Assembly: GCF_900120175.1 (NCBI RefSeq)
Contig: NZ_FQLF01000005.1
Location: 436,501-500,500, forward strand
Source of the DNA: Oceanicoccus sp. KOV_DT_Chl
GTDB lineage: Bacteria > Pseudomonadota > Gammaproteobacteria > Pseudomonadales > Dasaniaceae
Direction: 5' to 3'
Length of the DNA: 64,000 nucleotides
The notes below the pieces were generated by a model. The model was not told the DNA's origin. It saw only the letters and a program-made list of their open reading frames with translations, and searched no databases. The translations under genes and the position numbers were made by a program. Shown in pieces: positions 1 to 8,724 of the stretch; positions within the stretch are counted from its first letter, which is position 1, and each line of letters begins with the position of its first letter.

Positions 1-188
1 TCTCCGCCTAACACATCTACACAGCGCTCGGTTCGCTCGGCATCACGTGCAGCTGCTAATAACTTGGGTTTCACTGCCTTGTATTTTTTGGGTAACCAGA
101 TACGACTTTCATCCAGCGCCCAGCATTGGCCGCTAATAGCCACCGTTGTAATAACACTAAAAATTAAAGTAATTCTAGGGAATAACAC
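1..188 (-). CDS. Partial secreted protein of unknown function (runs off left edge)
   Basis: A minus-strand frame opens at a GTG (186-188) and leaves the window after 62 codons. A purine stretch reading AAGGAAAG lies about 10 bases upstream and can serve as ribosome binding site. The first 24 residues look like a Sec signal peptide: MLFPR, a hydrophobic core, and a likely cut after QCWA. The mature part starts LDESRIWLP and is rich in Lys and Arg. I do not recognise the family. The LuxR-type gene behind it is on the same strand, with 65 bases between them. Confidence 0.5.
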   Translation of the reverse strand, partial: MLFPRITLIFSVITTVAISGQCWALDESRIWLPKKYKAVKPKLLAAARDAERTERCVDVLGG

Positions 189-253
189 GAGTTAATACTT
201 TCCTTACAGGGATCCAATGATCAGTATAGACAATAAGCCAGGGCACCTCTGAA

Positions 254-1396
254 CTAATTAGCAAAGGGCGCAACACTTTTAAGAATAAGTTGAATGAGTT
301 TAGTTTGGCGAGTCAAACCCGTTTTGGAAAAAACCGAACTGAGGTGCGATTTAGCTGTATTGCGCGATACCTCAAGTTCTTCGGAAGCTTCATCCAGTGT
401 TAAACCATTGGCCAATAACAATGCCAGCGCAGCCTCAGCAGGAGTGAAACCAAATAAATCCGCCAGAATTTGCGCTGGTACTTGCCGGCGCTGATTGGGA
501 TCACTGATAAAAATTGCGACTGAGGGGTTTTCTTTCCCTTCTGAAGAATCCACTAACGGCAAAGGCCTTAACAGCAAACCTAAACTGTTAGCAGCCTCCG
601 AAGCACCAATTCGGAAAGCTTTAACAAAACCGGGTTCAGAACTGCGATGGGCTTGCAGCACTTGTTCCAACACTTGCCGAAAGGCTTTATCTTCGCTGCG
701 CTCCCCCACATATAAACGGCCAGCTTTGACGCGTAATCTATCATTGGCTGCCAGCAACTGCCGTGCGGCTTTATTAGTGTTTAATACTTTGGCCTGATCA
801 TCAAGAATAACCGTCCCCATCGCTAATTGATCGATAGCATCAGCATAAAATTCCCGCTCGCGTTCAGTGCGCTTGAGCTGCGAATGCAGCACGATAGACT
901 GCTGTAGATGCGGCAGTAGCAACTGGCACAACTCAATCTCTTGCGAAGAAAAATCATCACAGCCTGTCGGCCGGGTAATCCGCAGACGTGCATTTAAACC
1001 GTCAGCGGCAACCATATCAGCGCCCATATTATGAAATACGCCTACCGGCTTCATATATTCCTGATAATACTCGGTTTCAAATAAGGCCTCACGAGGCATA
1101 AATTGCGCCAGTGTCACTACCTTTCCAGCCGGCAAGTTTACAAACGGATCCAGCTCGAAATAACTGTGTTTGTAAATTTCGCGAATATTTTCAGAGGCGA
1201 CCACGGCATTTAGAATTAACCCCGCATCCCCAACTTTTGGCGGGCGCAACAACAGGGTAGCGTAATTTGCCTGCATGGTCTGTCGCAATAACTCTAAGAA
1301 ACCATGCCATGGCTGATGTTCCAGCGGCCCTTGATAGATGGCTGTAATCAACTGATTGACGAGAGGGGAAATAAATTGAGCGCTCACAACATCCAA
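254..1396 (-). CDS. LuxR-type transcriptional regulator with PAS-like middle region
   Basis: 380 residues. The C-terminal ~65 residues form a LuxR/FixJ helix-turn-helix: FGFTPAEAALALLLANG, then the recognition part around EELEVSRNTAKSHLSSVF. Residues ~185-300 resemble a PAS sensor (LAMGTVILDDQAKVLNTN). The N-terminal ~170 residues are an unassigned sensory region. The stimulus is unknown. No receiver domain is present, so this is not a classical two-component regulator. The start is uncertain: the longest frame begins with TTG at 1396, and a GTG at 1387 with a GGA just upstream is an alternative. It is separated from flgE by a strong terminator, so it is not part of the flagellar operon. Confidence 0.8.
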   Translation of the reverse strand: MDVVSAQFISPLVNQLITAIYQGPLEHQPWHGFLELLRQTMQANYATLLLRPPKVGDAGLILNAVVASENIREIYKHSYFELDPFVNLPAGKVVTLAQFMPREALFETEYYQEYMKPVGVFHNMGADMVAADGLNARLRITRPTGCDDFSSQEIELCQLLLPHLQQSIVLHSQLKRTEREREFYADAIDQLAMGTVILDDQAKVLNTNKAARQLLAANDRLRVKAGRLYVGERSEDKAFRQVLEQVLQAHRSSEPGFVKAFRIGASEAANSLGLLLRPLPLVDSSEGKENPSVAIFISDPNQRRQVPAQILADLFGFTPAEAALALLLANGLTLDEASEELEVSRNTAKSHLSSVFSKTGLTRQTKLIQLILKSVAPFAN

Positions 1397-1511
1397 CTTC
1401 GCTAACTAATGACGATGCATTGTCGCGGCTGGGCAATCGGCAAGTCAAGGTGAACCTTGTGGCATCCTCTCCTGCGCGTCTTGCGCTCGAGACATACCAC
1501 TCATCCTGAGC

Positions 1512-1545
1512 ATAAAAAAGGCGATGGTGTTTAAACCATCGCCTT
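1512..1545 (-). terminator. Rho-independent terminator after flgE
   Basis: Perfect 11-bp inverted repeat (1518-1528 and 1535-1545, stem AAGGCGATGGT) with a 6-base loop. On the minus strand it is followed by a run of T (plus-strand A run 1514-1519). It lies 18 bases past the flgE stop and ends the flgBCDE transcript. Confidence 0.9.
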
Positions 1546-1562
1546 AAGTTACTGCCAGAAAA

Positions 1563-3353
1563 TTAACGGATATTAATGATAGCCTGCGTAACAGTATCCG
1601 CAGTTTCAATCGTCTTCGCATTGGCCTGGAAGTTCCGCTGAGCAACAATCAACCTGACCAATTCTTCTGATAAATCCACATTAGATTCTTCCAGCGCACC
1701 GGATTGGATAGCACCTAAAGTACTGGTTAGCGGCGCACCCACCACCGGCTCTCCCGACTCAAAGGATTGCGCCCACGACGTTTCGCCCAAAGCACTTAAA
1801 CCCTGTTCATTGGCAAAGGAAGCCATCGCTACCTGGCCTAAAATTAATGCCTCACCATTGGTATATCGAGCAAAAATTTCGCCGGTACTGTTAATTTCCA
1901 ATCCGCTTAACTGCCCGGTAGCGTAACCGTCCTGATCAACTGAGGAAACGGCAAAGTTACTACCAAATTGAGTAGAGGTACCTATATCGACAACAAAATC
2001 AGAGTTACCCGTTGTCGCAGTAGTACTTCCATCAGTGGAAGACTGGTTAGCACCCGCCGGATTCCAGTTATCAATAGTTAAGACATCCGGAATAGAGCTT
2101 TGCAAAGTACCATCTGTAGCAAAAACTAAATCATAATGCACTTGAGAAGCAATATTTGTAGCTCTTACCAAAGCGCTGGCAGTATTTGCAGCAGCAGTTT
2201 GTGCAGTGCTATCCAACGTAGCTGCCAGCGCCAATGCATTTGCTGAAGCAGTAGCCGCCAACAAAGCCGAAGCAGCAGCATTATCGACATCCGCCTCACC
2301 AGCACCTGGACCCGCTATCCTCGCTGCCTCAGCAAAGGCTTCAGCATTCACCGCCTCATCCCGTGCCGTTGTAGCTGCTGCGGTCAATGCTGCATTACCT
2401 GTAGCTACCGCGGCTGTAAGCGCAGTATTGGCAGCGACCACCAACGCCTCAAGCTCTGTCTCCAGCGCCGCTACATCACCAGCCACAAAAGGAGTTGGCA
2501 CTGCTGCCGCTGCTGCATTAGCAGCCGCCGTTGCAGCCAAGCCATCAACCGTCGTAGTTTGCGTCGCTGCATCAGCAGTCAATACAGCTGTAGCCTGAGC
2601 GACAGTATTATTAGTGGTTGCTGTCGCCAAATCTGCTGCTGCCAGTGTACCGCCATTATTCAGAACATTTTGTAAATTACCATTTTCATCAGGAATATAG
2701 GCATACATACGCCATGCATTATCAGTATCAGACTTTACATAATAGGTAGACAACACATGTGACTGACCACGGCTATCAAAAATCGTTAGAGACGTAGAGC
2801 TATTAAACGTGTCTGCGTCATTAGGATCAAAAGTACTGATAACTGGCGGGTCGTTACGGGCATCAAGATTGAAAAGCAAATCAACTTCTGTGGTAGGCGA
2901 TGGCGCCAAATCACTCACTGCAACTTGCAAATCATCCGGGGTGCCACCAACACCGGTACCAGAACCTGTCGGTAAAAAGCCCTGTAATCGCGATCCACTA
3001 TTATTGGTGATATAGCCTTCTTCATTGAGACCAAAATACCCCGCTCGGGTAAAAGCTGTCGCGCCACTCTCTTCAGCGACAATAAAAAAACCGGTGCCAT
3101 TAATCGCCAGGTCCAAACTATTGTCGGTAAACGAAACGTTACCCTGGTCGAACTGTTGTGCAATGGCATTGACCAACACACCACTACCGGCACTATTACT
3201 ACCGCCACCCACTAACGAGTTGGCGTAAACATCACCAAACTCAGCACGAGAACGTTTGAAGCCGGTGGTACTAGCATTAGCAATATTATTACCGGTAACT
3301 TCAAGGTCCGTATTGGCGGCACGTAATCCACTAAGCGCAGTATTAAAAGTCAT
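1563..3353 (-). CDS. flgE: Flagellar hook protein FlgE with large Ala-rich insertion
   Basis: Builds the flagellar hook, the joint between rod and filament. The N-terminus ([19 protein letters not shown], then [20 protein letters not shown]) and C-terminus ([20 protein letters not shown], then [18 protein letters not shown]) are classic FlgE/FlgG-family ends. At 596 residues it is much longer than typical FlgE (about 400). The excess is an Ala/Thr-rich stretch at residues ~234-404 (bases ~2142-2654), between strand-like segments [12 protein letters not shown] and [11 protein letters not shown] of the outer hook domain. It is the last gene of flgBCDE, 47 bases after flgD, and is followed by a terminator. 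Confidence 0.95.
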   Translation of the reverse strand: MTFNTALSGLRAANTDLEVTGNNIANASTTGFKRSRAEFGDVYANSLVGGGSNSAGSGVLVNAIAQQFDQGNVSFTDNSLDLAINGTGFFIVAEESGATAFTRAGYFGLNEEGYITNNSGSRLQGFLPTGSGTGVGGTPDDLQVAVSDLAPSPTTEVDLLFNLDARNDPPVISTFDPNDADTFNSSTSLTIFDSRGQSHVLSTYYVKSDTDNAWRMYAYIPDENGNLQNVLNNGGTLAAADLATATTNNTVAQATAVLTADAATQTTTVDGLAATAAANAAAAAVPTPFVAGDVAALETELEALVVAANTALTAAVATGNAALTAAATTARDEAVNAEAFAEAARIAGPGAGEADVDNAAASALLAATASANALALAATLDSTAQTAAANTASALVRATNIASQVHYDLVFATDGTLQSSIPDVLTIDNWNPAGANQSSTDGSTTATTGNSDFVVDIGTSTQFGSNFAVSSVDQDGYATGQLSGLEINSTGEIFARYTNGEALILGQVAMASFANEQGLSALGETSWAQSFESGEPVVGAPLTSTLGAIQSGALEESNVDLSEELVRLIVAQRNFQANAKTIETADTVTQAIINIR

Positions 3354-3399
3354 GGCTGAACCCCTTTAAGGTTGTATTAATCTATAAATTGAATTTGAT

Positions 3400-4080
3400 T
3401 TACAAAATTTCTCGTACCGAGGAGATAGACACTGGCCCAACCCCCGCGACATTTAAACTAACAGCGCCATTGGCACCAACGGTGACACTATCGACATTGT
3501 GACTAAGTGCAGTATTGAGCTGTACATCATCGCCACCAAAATTGGCATACGCCTCAAAACGGTAATTACCTGCGGGTAATTGTGTGCCTTCAATATTGCC
3601 GTCCCAGGCAAAACTCATTGGACCAGCTTCCGCTGCACCCAATAACTCTTCGGCGACCAATTCGCCTTCTTCGTTATAAACATTAACTTTTAAATCATCG
3701 GTTGTTTGCGGTACATCAATAGTCCCTGCAATCAAACCTTCATTGCCCAAGTAAGAAGTATCAGAATTAACGATAACAAAACGACCAACCATTGCTGATG
3801 CCTGCAACGCCTGATTGGATTGCAAACTGGATTCAAAGGAACCCACGAAATCACCCATCGTATTATTCAGTTTATCCAGACCCTCAACCGAACTAAATTG
3901 TGCTAGCTGCGCAACAAACTCACTGTTGTCCTGTGGATCCAGTGGATTTTGGTTACGCATTTGCGTCACCATCAGCTCAAGAAAAACATCCTGACCCAGC
4001 TCTTTACTTTTCGGCTCAGCCGCATACTTTTCCTGTACCGAAATATCGCTTAACAAGCCGGTTGAAATTGCATCTGTCAT
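3400..4080 (-). CDS. flgD: Flagellar hook assembly scaffold FlgD
   Basis: Hook-capping protein needed for polymerisation of FlgE. 226 residues, normal length. The N-terminal signature KELGQDVFLELMVTQMRNQN followed by PLDPQDNSEFVAQLAQFSSV is diagnostic. A FlgD Ig-like domain follows (residues ~85-215), including FAWDGNIEGTQLPAGNYRF, the FlgD/FlgE-like turn. It lies 49 bases after flgC and 47 before flgE in the same operon. Confidence 0.95.
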   Translation of the reverse strand: MTDAISTGLLSDISVQEKYAAEPKSKELGQDVFLELMVTQMRNQNPLDPQDNSEFVAQLAQFSSVEGLDKLNNTMGDFVGSFESSLQSNQALQASAMVGRFVIVNSDTSYLGNEGLIAGTIDVPQTTDDLKVNVYNEEGELVAEELLGAAEAGPMSFAWDGNIEGTQLPAGNYRFEAYANFGGDDVQLNTALSHNVDSVTVGANGAVSLNVAGVGPVSISSVREIL

Positions 4081-4128
4081 GTCACTTGTCCGTTTATTTA
4101 AACGTTAATCTGTTAAGTTCTATAAAAT

Positions 4129-4575
4129 TTACTGACCCAGCGTTAACACCCGCTGCATCATGGTTTTGGCAGAATTCATTACTTCCACATTAATTTGAAA
4201 AGAGCGCGACGCAGAAATCATGTCGGCCATTTCTTCCACCACATTCACATTCGGGTAATAGACATAACCATCTTCATCAGCTTTCATGTGGTTAGGTTCG
4301 TAGCGGCGCTGCAAGGGAGCATCCGATTCAACAATGCCACTCACCCGCAAGCCCATGGAGGCATCGTCATCCACTGAAGGCATTACATTAAAATCATCGC
4401 CATGCATTAAATCCCGGCGCATGGTTTCAAATACCGGGTGTCTGGCCCGGTAAACTTCACTGGTATTGCTGCTGGCAGACTGGGCATTGGCGAGGTTACT
4501 GGCCGTGGTATTCAGCCGAATACTCTGTGCCGACATCCCCATACCGGCAATATCAAATACACTGCTTAACGACAT
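4129..4575 (-). CDS. flgC: Flagellar basal-body rod protein FlgC
   Basis: Proximal rod subunit. 148 residues. The N-terminal motif MSAQSIRLNTTASNLANAQS and the C-terminal EMADMISASRSFQINVEVMN match the FlgB/FlgC rod family; YYPNVNVVEEMADMI is typical of FlgC. The start ATG overlaps the flgB stop by one base (TAATG at 4573-4577), showing tight translational coupling. Confidence 0.95.
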   Translation of the reverse strand: MSLSSVFDIAGMGMSAQSIRLNTTASNLANAQSASSNTSEVYRARHPVFETMRRDLMHGDDFNVMPSVDDDASMGLRVSGIVESDAPLQRRYEPNHMKADEDGYVYYPNVNVVEEMADMISASRSFQINVEVMNSAKTMMQRVLTLGQ

Positions 4576-4991
4576 TACATGTCTCCTTTAATAGCATTGG
4601 TCAGGCCTTTAAACTTGCTATTCAATAGCTGAAAGCTGGCTTGAAAATCCATAGTGTTTTGCGCGTAGCGGCTCATCTCGCCCTGCTCATCGACGGTGTT
4701 ACCATCAAGCGAGGGCTGCATGGGATTGCGGTACATCAGCTCAGGTTCAAACAGGTTATTCGAGCCGCCGATGTGACGACTATTGGTGGCGACGATGCGG
4801 GTGCTGCCGGGGGTATTGACCATCTGGCCTTTTAATACCGATTTAAAATCCATATCCCGTGCTTTGAAGTTAGGCGTATCGGTATTGACCAGGTTATTAG
4901 CCAGTATCTCTGCACGCTTGGCACGGACATGCAGTGCTTTTTCGTGAATACCTAATGCGGATTGAAAGTTAATAGCCATCTGCTGTTGCAC
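4575..4991 (-). CDS. flgB: Flagellar basal-body rod protein FlgB
   Basis: Rod subunit and first gene of the flgBCDE operon. 138 residues. The motif RAKRAEILANNLVNTDTPNF followed by KARDMDF is the conserved FlgB N-terminal region, and MDFQASFQLLNSKFKGLTNA is the C-terminal helix. A sigma-54 promoter at 5026-5041 lies about 35 bases upstream of the ATG. The cheR gene is upstream on the same strand but separated by about 215 bases holding a heptamer repeat. Confidence 0.95.
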   Translation of the reverse strand: MQQQMAINFQSALGIHEKALHVRAKRAEILANNLVNTDTPNFKARDMDFKSVLKGQMVNTPGSTRIVATNSRHIGGSNNLFEPELMYRNPMQPSLDGNTVDEQGEMSRYAQNTMDFQASFQLLNSKFKGLTNAIKGDM

Positions 4992-5025
4992 ACCTTGCTG
5001 ATTTAAAGAATCTCAACAGGGATAT

Positions 5026-5041
5026 AGCAAAGGCTGTGCCA
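5026..5041 (-). promoter_or_regulatory. Sigma-54 (RpoN) promoter of flgBCDE
   Basis: On the minus strand this reads TGGCACAGCCTTTGCT, matching TGGCAC-N5-TTGCW with the obligatory GG-N10-GC spacing. The -12 element sits 35 bases before the flgB ATG. RpoN with a FleQ/FlrC-type activator is the established control of this operon in polar-flagellated gammaproteobacteria; the activator gene is not in the window. Confidence 0.75.
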
Positions 5042-5162
5042 GACTTTCAAGACATTGATTTTAAAGGATTTAATAATATACAGAAGGGAAAAGCGGCAAA
5101 TGGATTCCGCCCTATTTAATCACAGCGGCAAGAGTGGCAACCACCTTTGCCACCAGCTAAAC

Positions 5163-5202
5163 CTAGCATCTAGCATCTAGCATCTAGCATCTAGCATCTA
5201 GG
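5163..5202. repeat. Heptamer tandem repeat CTAGCAT, five copies plus CTAGG
   Basis: Five perfect head-to-tail copies of CTAGCAT (5163-5197) followed by CTAGG. The array starts with CCTAG and ends with CTAGG. It is intergenic, between the cheR stop (5207) and the flgB promoter (5041). Such arrays can change copy number by slippage. No coding function is seen. Confidence 0.95.
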
Positions 5203-5206
5203 ATTA

Positions 5207-6033
5207 TCACTTGGCACGATAGATAATACCGGGGTTACATTGCACCATCTCATAAAACTCACCAACACCCGATAAACCTTCAGAGGCGCCAAGGATCAGA
5301 TAGCCACCCGGTTTTAATGTGCCATGAATACGGCGCAGGATATCAACCTTTAAATCCGGTGAAAAATAGATCAACACGTTTCTGCAGAAGACAACATCAA
5401 ACTTACCCAGGGACAAGAAACTATCCATTAAATTCAAGGCCTGAAAACGTACTGCTCGACGAATATCGGATTTCACCCGATAGACATCACCGCTAACCGG
5501 TTCGAAAAAACGGCTTAATCGCTCCTTGCTCAAACCACGTCCCAATGAAAGCCCATCGTACTCGGCTTTTTTACACTGCTCCAACATTGACTTGGAAAGG
5601 TCGGTGGCCACAAATTCAACCGGATGCTTCAGCCCCCCCTACCGGAGTTGCGAAACTCTTCCACTAACATACTCAGCGAATAGGGTTCTTGCCCTGAAGA
5701 ACAGGCTGCAGACCAAACCCGAATAGTGCCTTTGCTGTCTTTTTGAAACTCAGGCAATAGCCGGTCTTTAAAAATAGTAAACGGGTGAGAATCGCGAAAC
5801 CATAATGTTTCATTGGTGGTCATCGCATCAACCACAGCTTCTTTCAAACTGCGTTGAGAAATCTGTTGCATGCACTGCACCAGCTCAGTCAGGCTAGCTA
5901 TCTGTTTCTCAGCCATTAATTTATTCAGTCGGCTGGAAACCAGGTACTGTTTATTTTCTCCGAGAATAATGCCGCAAGCATCCTCAAGAAAATCTCGAAA
6001 TATTTTGTAATCTGCTGGTGAACTAGCAACCAT
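5207..6033 (-). pseudogene. cheR: Chemotaxis methyltransferase CheR, broken by one frameshift in a G7 run
   Basis: SAM-dependent glutamate methyltransferase that adapts chemoreceptors. The N-terminal part (6033-5629) carries the CheR helical domain and TNETLWFRDSHPFTIFKDRL, then WSAACSSGQEPYSLSMLVEE, the SAM-binding motif. The C-terminal part (5611-5207) has VVFCRNVLIYFSPDLK and GGYLILGASEGL. The two frames join at a run of seven C on the plus strand (5633-5639). One extra base restores a continuous ~275-residue protein through SGRGGLKHPVEFVATDL, the normal length for CheR. It lies downstream of cheV. Real mutation, phase-variable tract or base-calling error are all possible. Confidence 0.88.
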
Positions 6034-6238
6034 TGGCGGCCCTGAATCAGATGATCGAATGCTGGTCTAAACTATCGAAATTTAGACTTCTAAAACCCAT
6101 TGAATTGACTGACCCGAGTAGTAGCGACAGTAAATTTAAACTTAGTTGTCCAGACTATAACCGGACCCCTCAAGCGGGCGCTAATCTATCATTATTAACT
6201 TACGGCTGATATAGGTAAATCAGCCTATATTCAGCCGA

Positions 6239-7168
6239 TTAACCACCAACGGCTTTAATTCGATCGGTTACCATTGTGGCTAACTGATCGGGATTAAATT
6301 TCGCTAAAAAATTATCCGCGCCGACTTTTTTCACCATCGCCTGATTAAACACACCACTAAGCGATGTGTGTAAAACCACATGTAAATTAGCTAGGCGTGG
6401 ATCGCTTCTAACAGCAGCGGTTAAAGTGTAGCCATCCATCTCGGGCATTTCGATATCGGATATCATGACTAAAAATTTCTCGGCGACATTTTCACCGGCG
6501 TCGGCTAACTCCAATAAATAATTCAATGCCTGACGACCATCATTCAATAGTGTGGTTTCTACACCTACTGTTTCTACACAGCGTTTGATCTGTTTACGGG
6601 CGATACCTGAGTCATCCACAATAAGTACGTGCATAGCCGCCGCGGCCTGAGTAGCTTCCTCCGTTAAAATATCCTCAGATATTTCTTCATGCATCGGTGA
6701 AACTTCCGATAAGATTTTTTCTACATCGATTATTTCAACCATCTTTCCGTCAACTTCCGTCACCGCGGTTAAATAGTGCTCAGTGCCTGAACCCTTGGGT
6801 GGTGGATGAATATCCCCCCAGTTCATATTGATAATACGCTCAACCCCTTGCACCAGAAAACCCTGTGTAGCGCTATTGTATTCAGTGATAATGACAAAGC
6901 GATTTTCGATATCGTCTAACGCCTGCTGACCGGTAGCCAGGCTCAAATCCAAGATTGAAATAGTGCCACCACGAATGTGGGCAATACCTCTAACGACAGG
7001 GCTACTCTGGGGCATCATGGTGAGCTTGGGACACTGCAAAACCTCTTTAACCTTAAAGACGTTAATCCCGTATATTTGCTCGCCTGCCAACCTGAACAAT
7101 AACAACTCAAGGCGGTTTTCACCCACCAACTGAGTTCGTTGATTCACGCTCTCAAGAACGCCCGCCAT
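6239..7168 (-). CDS. cheV: Chemotaxis coupling protein CheV (CheW domain plus receiver)
   Basis: Links chemoreceptors to CheA and buffers the signal by phosphorylation. 309 residues. A CheW-like domain covers ~20-160 (LELLLFRLAGEQIYGINVFK, IRGGTISILDLSLATG). A receiver domain covers ~178-305, with acidic pair VLIVDDSG, phospho-acceptor Asp in VMISDIEMPEMDGY, and the conserved Thr and Lys in LHTSLSG and FLAKF. The ribosome site AGGAGATAGCT directly precedes the ATG. It heads the minus-strand set cheV-cheR, divergent from flgA. Confidence 0.95.
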   Translation of the reverse strand: MAGVLESVNQRTQLVGENRLELLLFRLAGEQIYGINVFKVKEVLQCPKLTMMPQSSPVVRGIAHIRGGTISILDLSLATGQQALDDIENRFVIITEYNSATQGFLVQGVERIINMNWGDIHPPPKGSGTEHYLTAVTEVDGKMVEIIDVEKILSEVSPMHEEISEDILTEEATQAAAAMHVLIVDDSGIARKQIKRCVETVGVETTLLNDGRQALNYLLELADAGENVAEKFLVMISDIEMPEMDGYTLTAAVRSDPRLANLHVVLHTSLSGVFNQAMVKKVGADNFLAKFNPDQLATMVTDRIKAVGG

Positions 7169-7197
7169 AGCTATCTCCTAAATCAATTCATATCTGT

Positions 7198-7213
7198 GGC
7201 AACGGCAAAGCCG
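7198..7213 (-). promoter_or_regulatory. Possible sigma-54 promoter of cheV
   Basis: The minus strand reads CGGCTTTGCCGTTGCC, giving GG-N10-GC with GGC and TTGC matches about 30 bases before the cheV ATG. Weaker than the flgB site (no GGCAC). The same bases also form part of a small hairpin (GTGGC ... GCCAC), so this is tentative. Confidence 0.4.
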
Positions 7214-7262
7214 CCACAGCGAACTAGTCATTACCTAACCCACAGCCTGCAATACCTATACT

Positions 7263-7278
7263 GGGCATAGTTATTGCT
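7263..7278 (+). promoter_or_regulatory. Possible sigma-54 promoter of flgA
   Basis: Reads GGGCATAGTTATTGCT: GGCA and TTGCT with GG-N10-GC spacing, 160 bases before the flgA ATG. The first base (G for T) and one of the CAC bases differ from consensus. Confidence 0.4.
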
Positions 7279-7439
7279 TTGATTAACTACCAGATAGATA
7301 ACCGACAGTTTATCGTCGCCATGACCCGATATTAGTCTATCGGCACCAGACAGTAACTATTTAATCATAAACACTTAAAGTGCAAGCAGCGCACGGTGCT
7401 AAGCCGTACCGCCAACTACTTAGAGCATAGGTCAAGATA

Positions 7440-8153
7440 ATGAGAGTTCGTAGTTTTTTACTACTTTTAAGCCTTTCGCTAAGCCTATTTGGCCCACAGG
7501 CCTCTGCAGCCGTGGGCAGTAAAACTATTGAAGATCGTGCCGACCAGTTTTTGCAGCTCCACATCGTGGAACTACAAGCCTTCTACGATGATGCGGTGCG
7601 TATTGAGTATCAAATAAATCCACTGGATCCACGTCTGGCGATGGCTGACTGCCCTAGCCCCCTTGACGCTAAACTAAAGTCACGCAACACGATAGGTAAC
7701 ATAAACCTGAAGATCAGCTGCCCCGATGGTCGGCCATGGTCCCTATACATTCAAGCCAAAGTGAGCTTATTCCGCTCGGTTGTCACGGCCGTAATGCCAG
7801 TACCCAGAGGTGCCCGCATTAGCGCAGAACATGTAGAAATGCGCGAAGTCGATACCAGCCGATTGAATGGCAGCTATTTCATCAGTCTTGACGAAGTGCT
7901 GAATATGGAAGCCAGCCGTAATCTGCGAGCCGACAACGTCGTTATCGCCAGTTACATCAATCCACCACTTGTCGTCAAAAAGGGCGAAATGGTGCAAATG
8001 ACCGCTCAAAGCAGCGGTTTAATGGTGAAAATTTCTGGTGAAGCGCTGATGGACGGTTATTTAGGGCAACAAATTAGTGTACGAAACAATCAATCAAAAC
8101 GTGTGGTTGAAGCAAAAGTCAGTGCCCCCGGGCAGGTAACCATCAATATGTAA
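7440..8153 (+). CDS. flgA: Flagellar P-ring assembly chaperone FlgA
   Basis: Periplasmic chaperone for FlgI in P-ring formation. 237 residues with an N-terminal Sec signal peptide (MRVRSFLLLLSLSLSLFGPQ, cut near ASA). The C-terminal SAF-type domain has VMPVPRGARISAEHVEMREV and NPPLVVKKGEMVQMTAQSSG, typical of FlgA. Divergent from cheV across a 271-base regulatory region, and followed by flgM and flgN, the usual arrangement in Vibrio and Pseudomonas relatives. Confidence 0.93.
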   Translation: MRVRSFLLLLSLSLSLFGPQASAAVGSKTIEDRADQFLQLHIVELQAFYDDAVRIEYQINPLDPRLAMADCPSPLDAKLKSRNTIGNINLKISCPDGRPWSLYIQAKVSLFRSVVTAVMPVPRGARISAEHVEMREVDTSRLNGSYFISLDEVLNMEASRNLRADNVVIASYINPPLVVKKGEMVQMTAQSSGLMVKISGEALMDGYLGQQISVRNNQSKRVVEAKVSAPGQVTINM

Positions 8154-8214
8154 ATAGCCCCTTTGAGCGCTCTAGAGCAGCCATTGAAAGCACTAGTTGA
8201 AAGCTGAAATATGC

Positions 8215-8241
8215 TAAAGTTAGCAGCGGCTTTGCCGATAC
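8215..8241 (+). promoter_or_regulatory. Sigma-28 (FliA) promoter of flgM-flgN
   Basis: TAAAGTTA (8215-8222), an 11-base spacer, then GCCGATAC (8234-8241). This is an almost perfect match to the FliA consensus TAAAGTTT-N11-GCCGATAA. It lies 62 bases before flgM, so the anti-sigma factor gene is itself a FliA target, giving the known feedback loop. Confidence 0.88.
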
Positions 8242-8303
8242 ATACACTGATCGTTCTGAAATTTGCCTAACGGTGCTTGTCACCACACTAATGGATGTAA
8301 AAA

Positions 8304-8621
8304 ATGGTTAGAGATATCAACGGCTTAGGAGGTTTTTCCGGCCCCCAAGCGAAAACTGAACAAAGCGGTAAAAATACCGCTAAGCCCACTGAATCCAGCA
8401 CCCCTGGCAGTGAATCAGTCGCCCCTGCTGCAGACGATGTGCAACTCAGCAGCGAAGCGAAATCACTGCAAAGCCTGGCGGATAAGGTGAACAGCCTGCC
8501 CGAGGTCAATATCGAGCGTGCCGAGAAAATCAAGGCCATGCTGGAACGCGGTGAATATCAGGTGGATGACCTGGTGTTAGCCGACAAAATTTTAAGTTCA
8601 GACGCGCTCTTTGGCAAATAG
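8304..8621 (+). CDS. flgM: Anti-sigma-28 factor FlgM
   Basis: Binds and inhibits FliA until it is exported through the finished hook. 105 residues. The N-terminal half is disordered-looking (Gly/Ser/Pro/Ala rich). The C-terminal part VQLSSEAKSLQSLADKVNSL followed by PEVNIERAEKIKAMLERGEY is the conserved FlgM sigma-binding region. Start at ATG 8304. A FliA promoter lies directly upstream and flgN follows. Confidence 0.93.
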   Translation: MVRDINGLGGFSGPQAKTEQSGKNTAKPTESSTPGSESVAPAADDVQLSSEAKSLQSLADKVNSLPEVNIERAEKIKAMLERGEYQVDDLVLADKILSSDALFGK

Positions 8622-8724
8622 AGCGCCCTGAACGATTAGTAAGTACAAACCAACTTACTGATCAACAGCATTACAGAACAGCACCATCCACTAGAAATAG
8701 ATGAGCGATCAGAGGTAGACAGCT

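Noticed and set aside
2206-2598. 130-residue plus-strand frame rich in Ala and Ser inside flgE
   Set aside because: It is the complement of the Ala/Thr-rich insertion of flgE; the composition follows from the codons on the other strand and there is no ribosome site.
5163-5202. Heptamer array as a CRISPR
   Set aside because: Units are 7 bp with no spacers.
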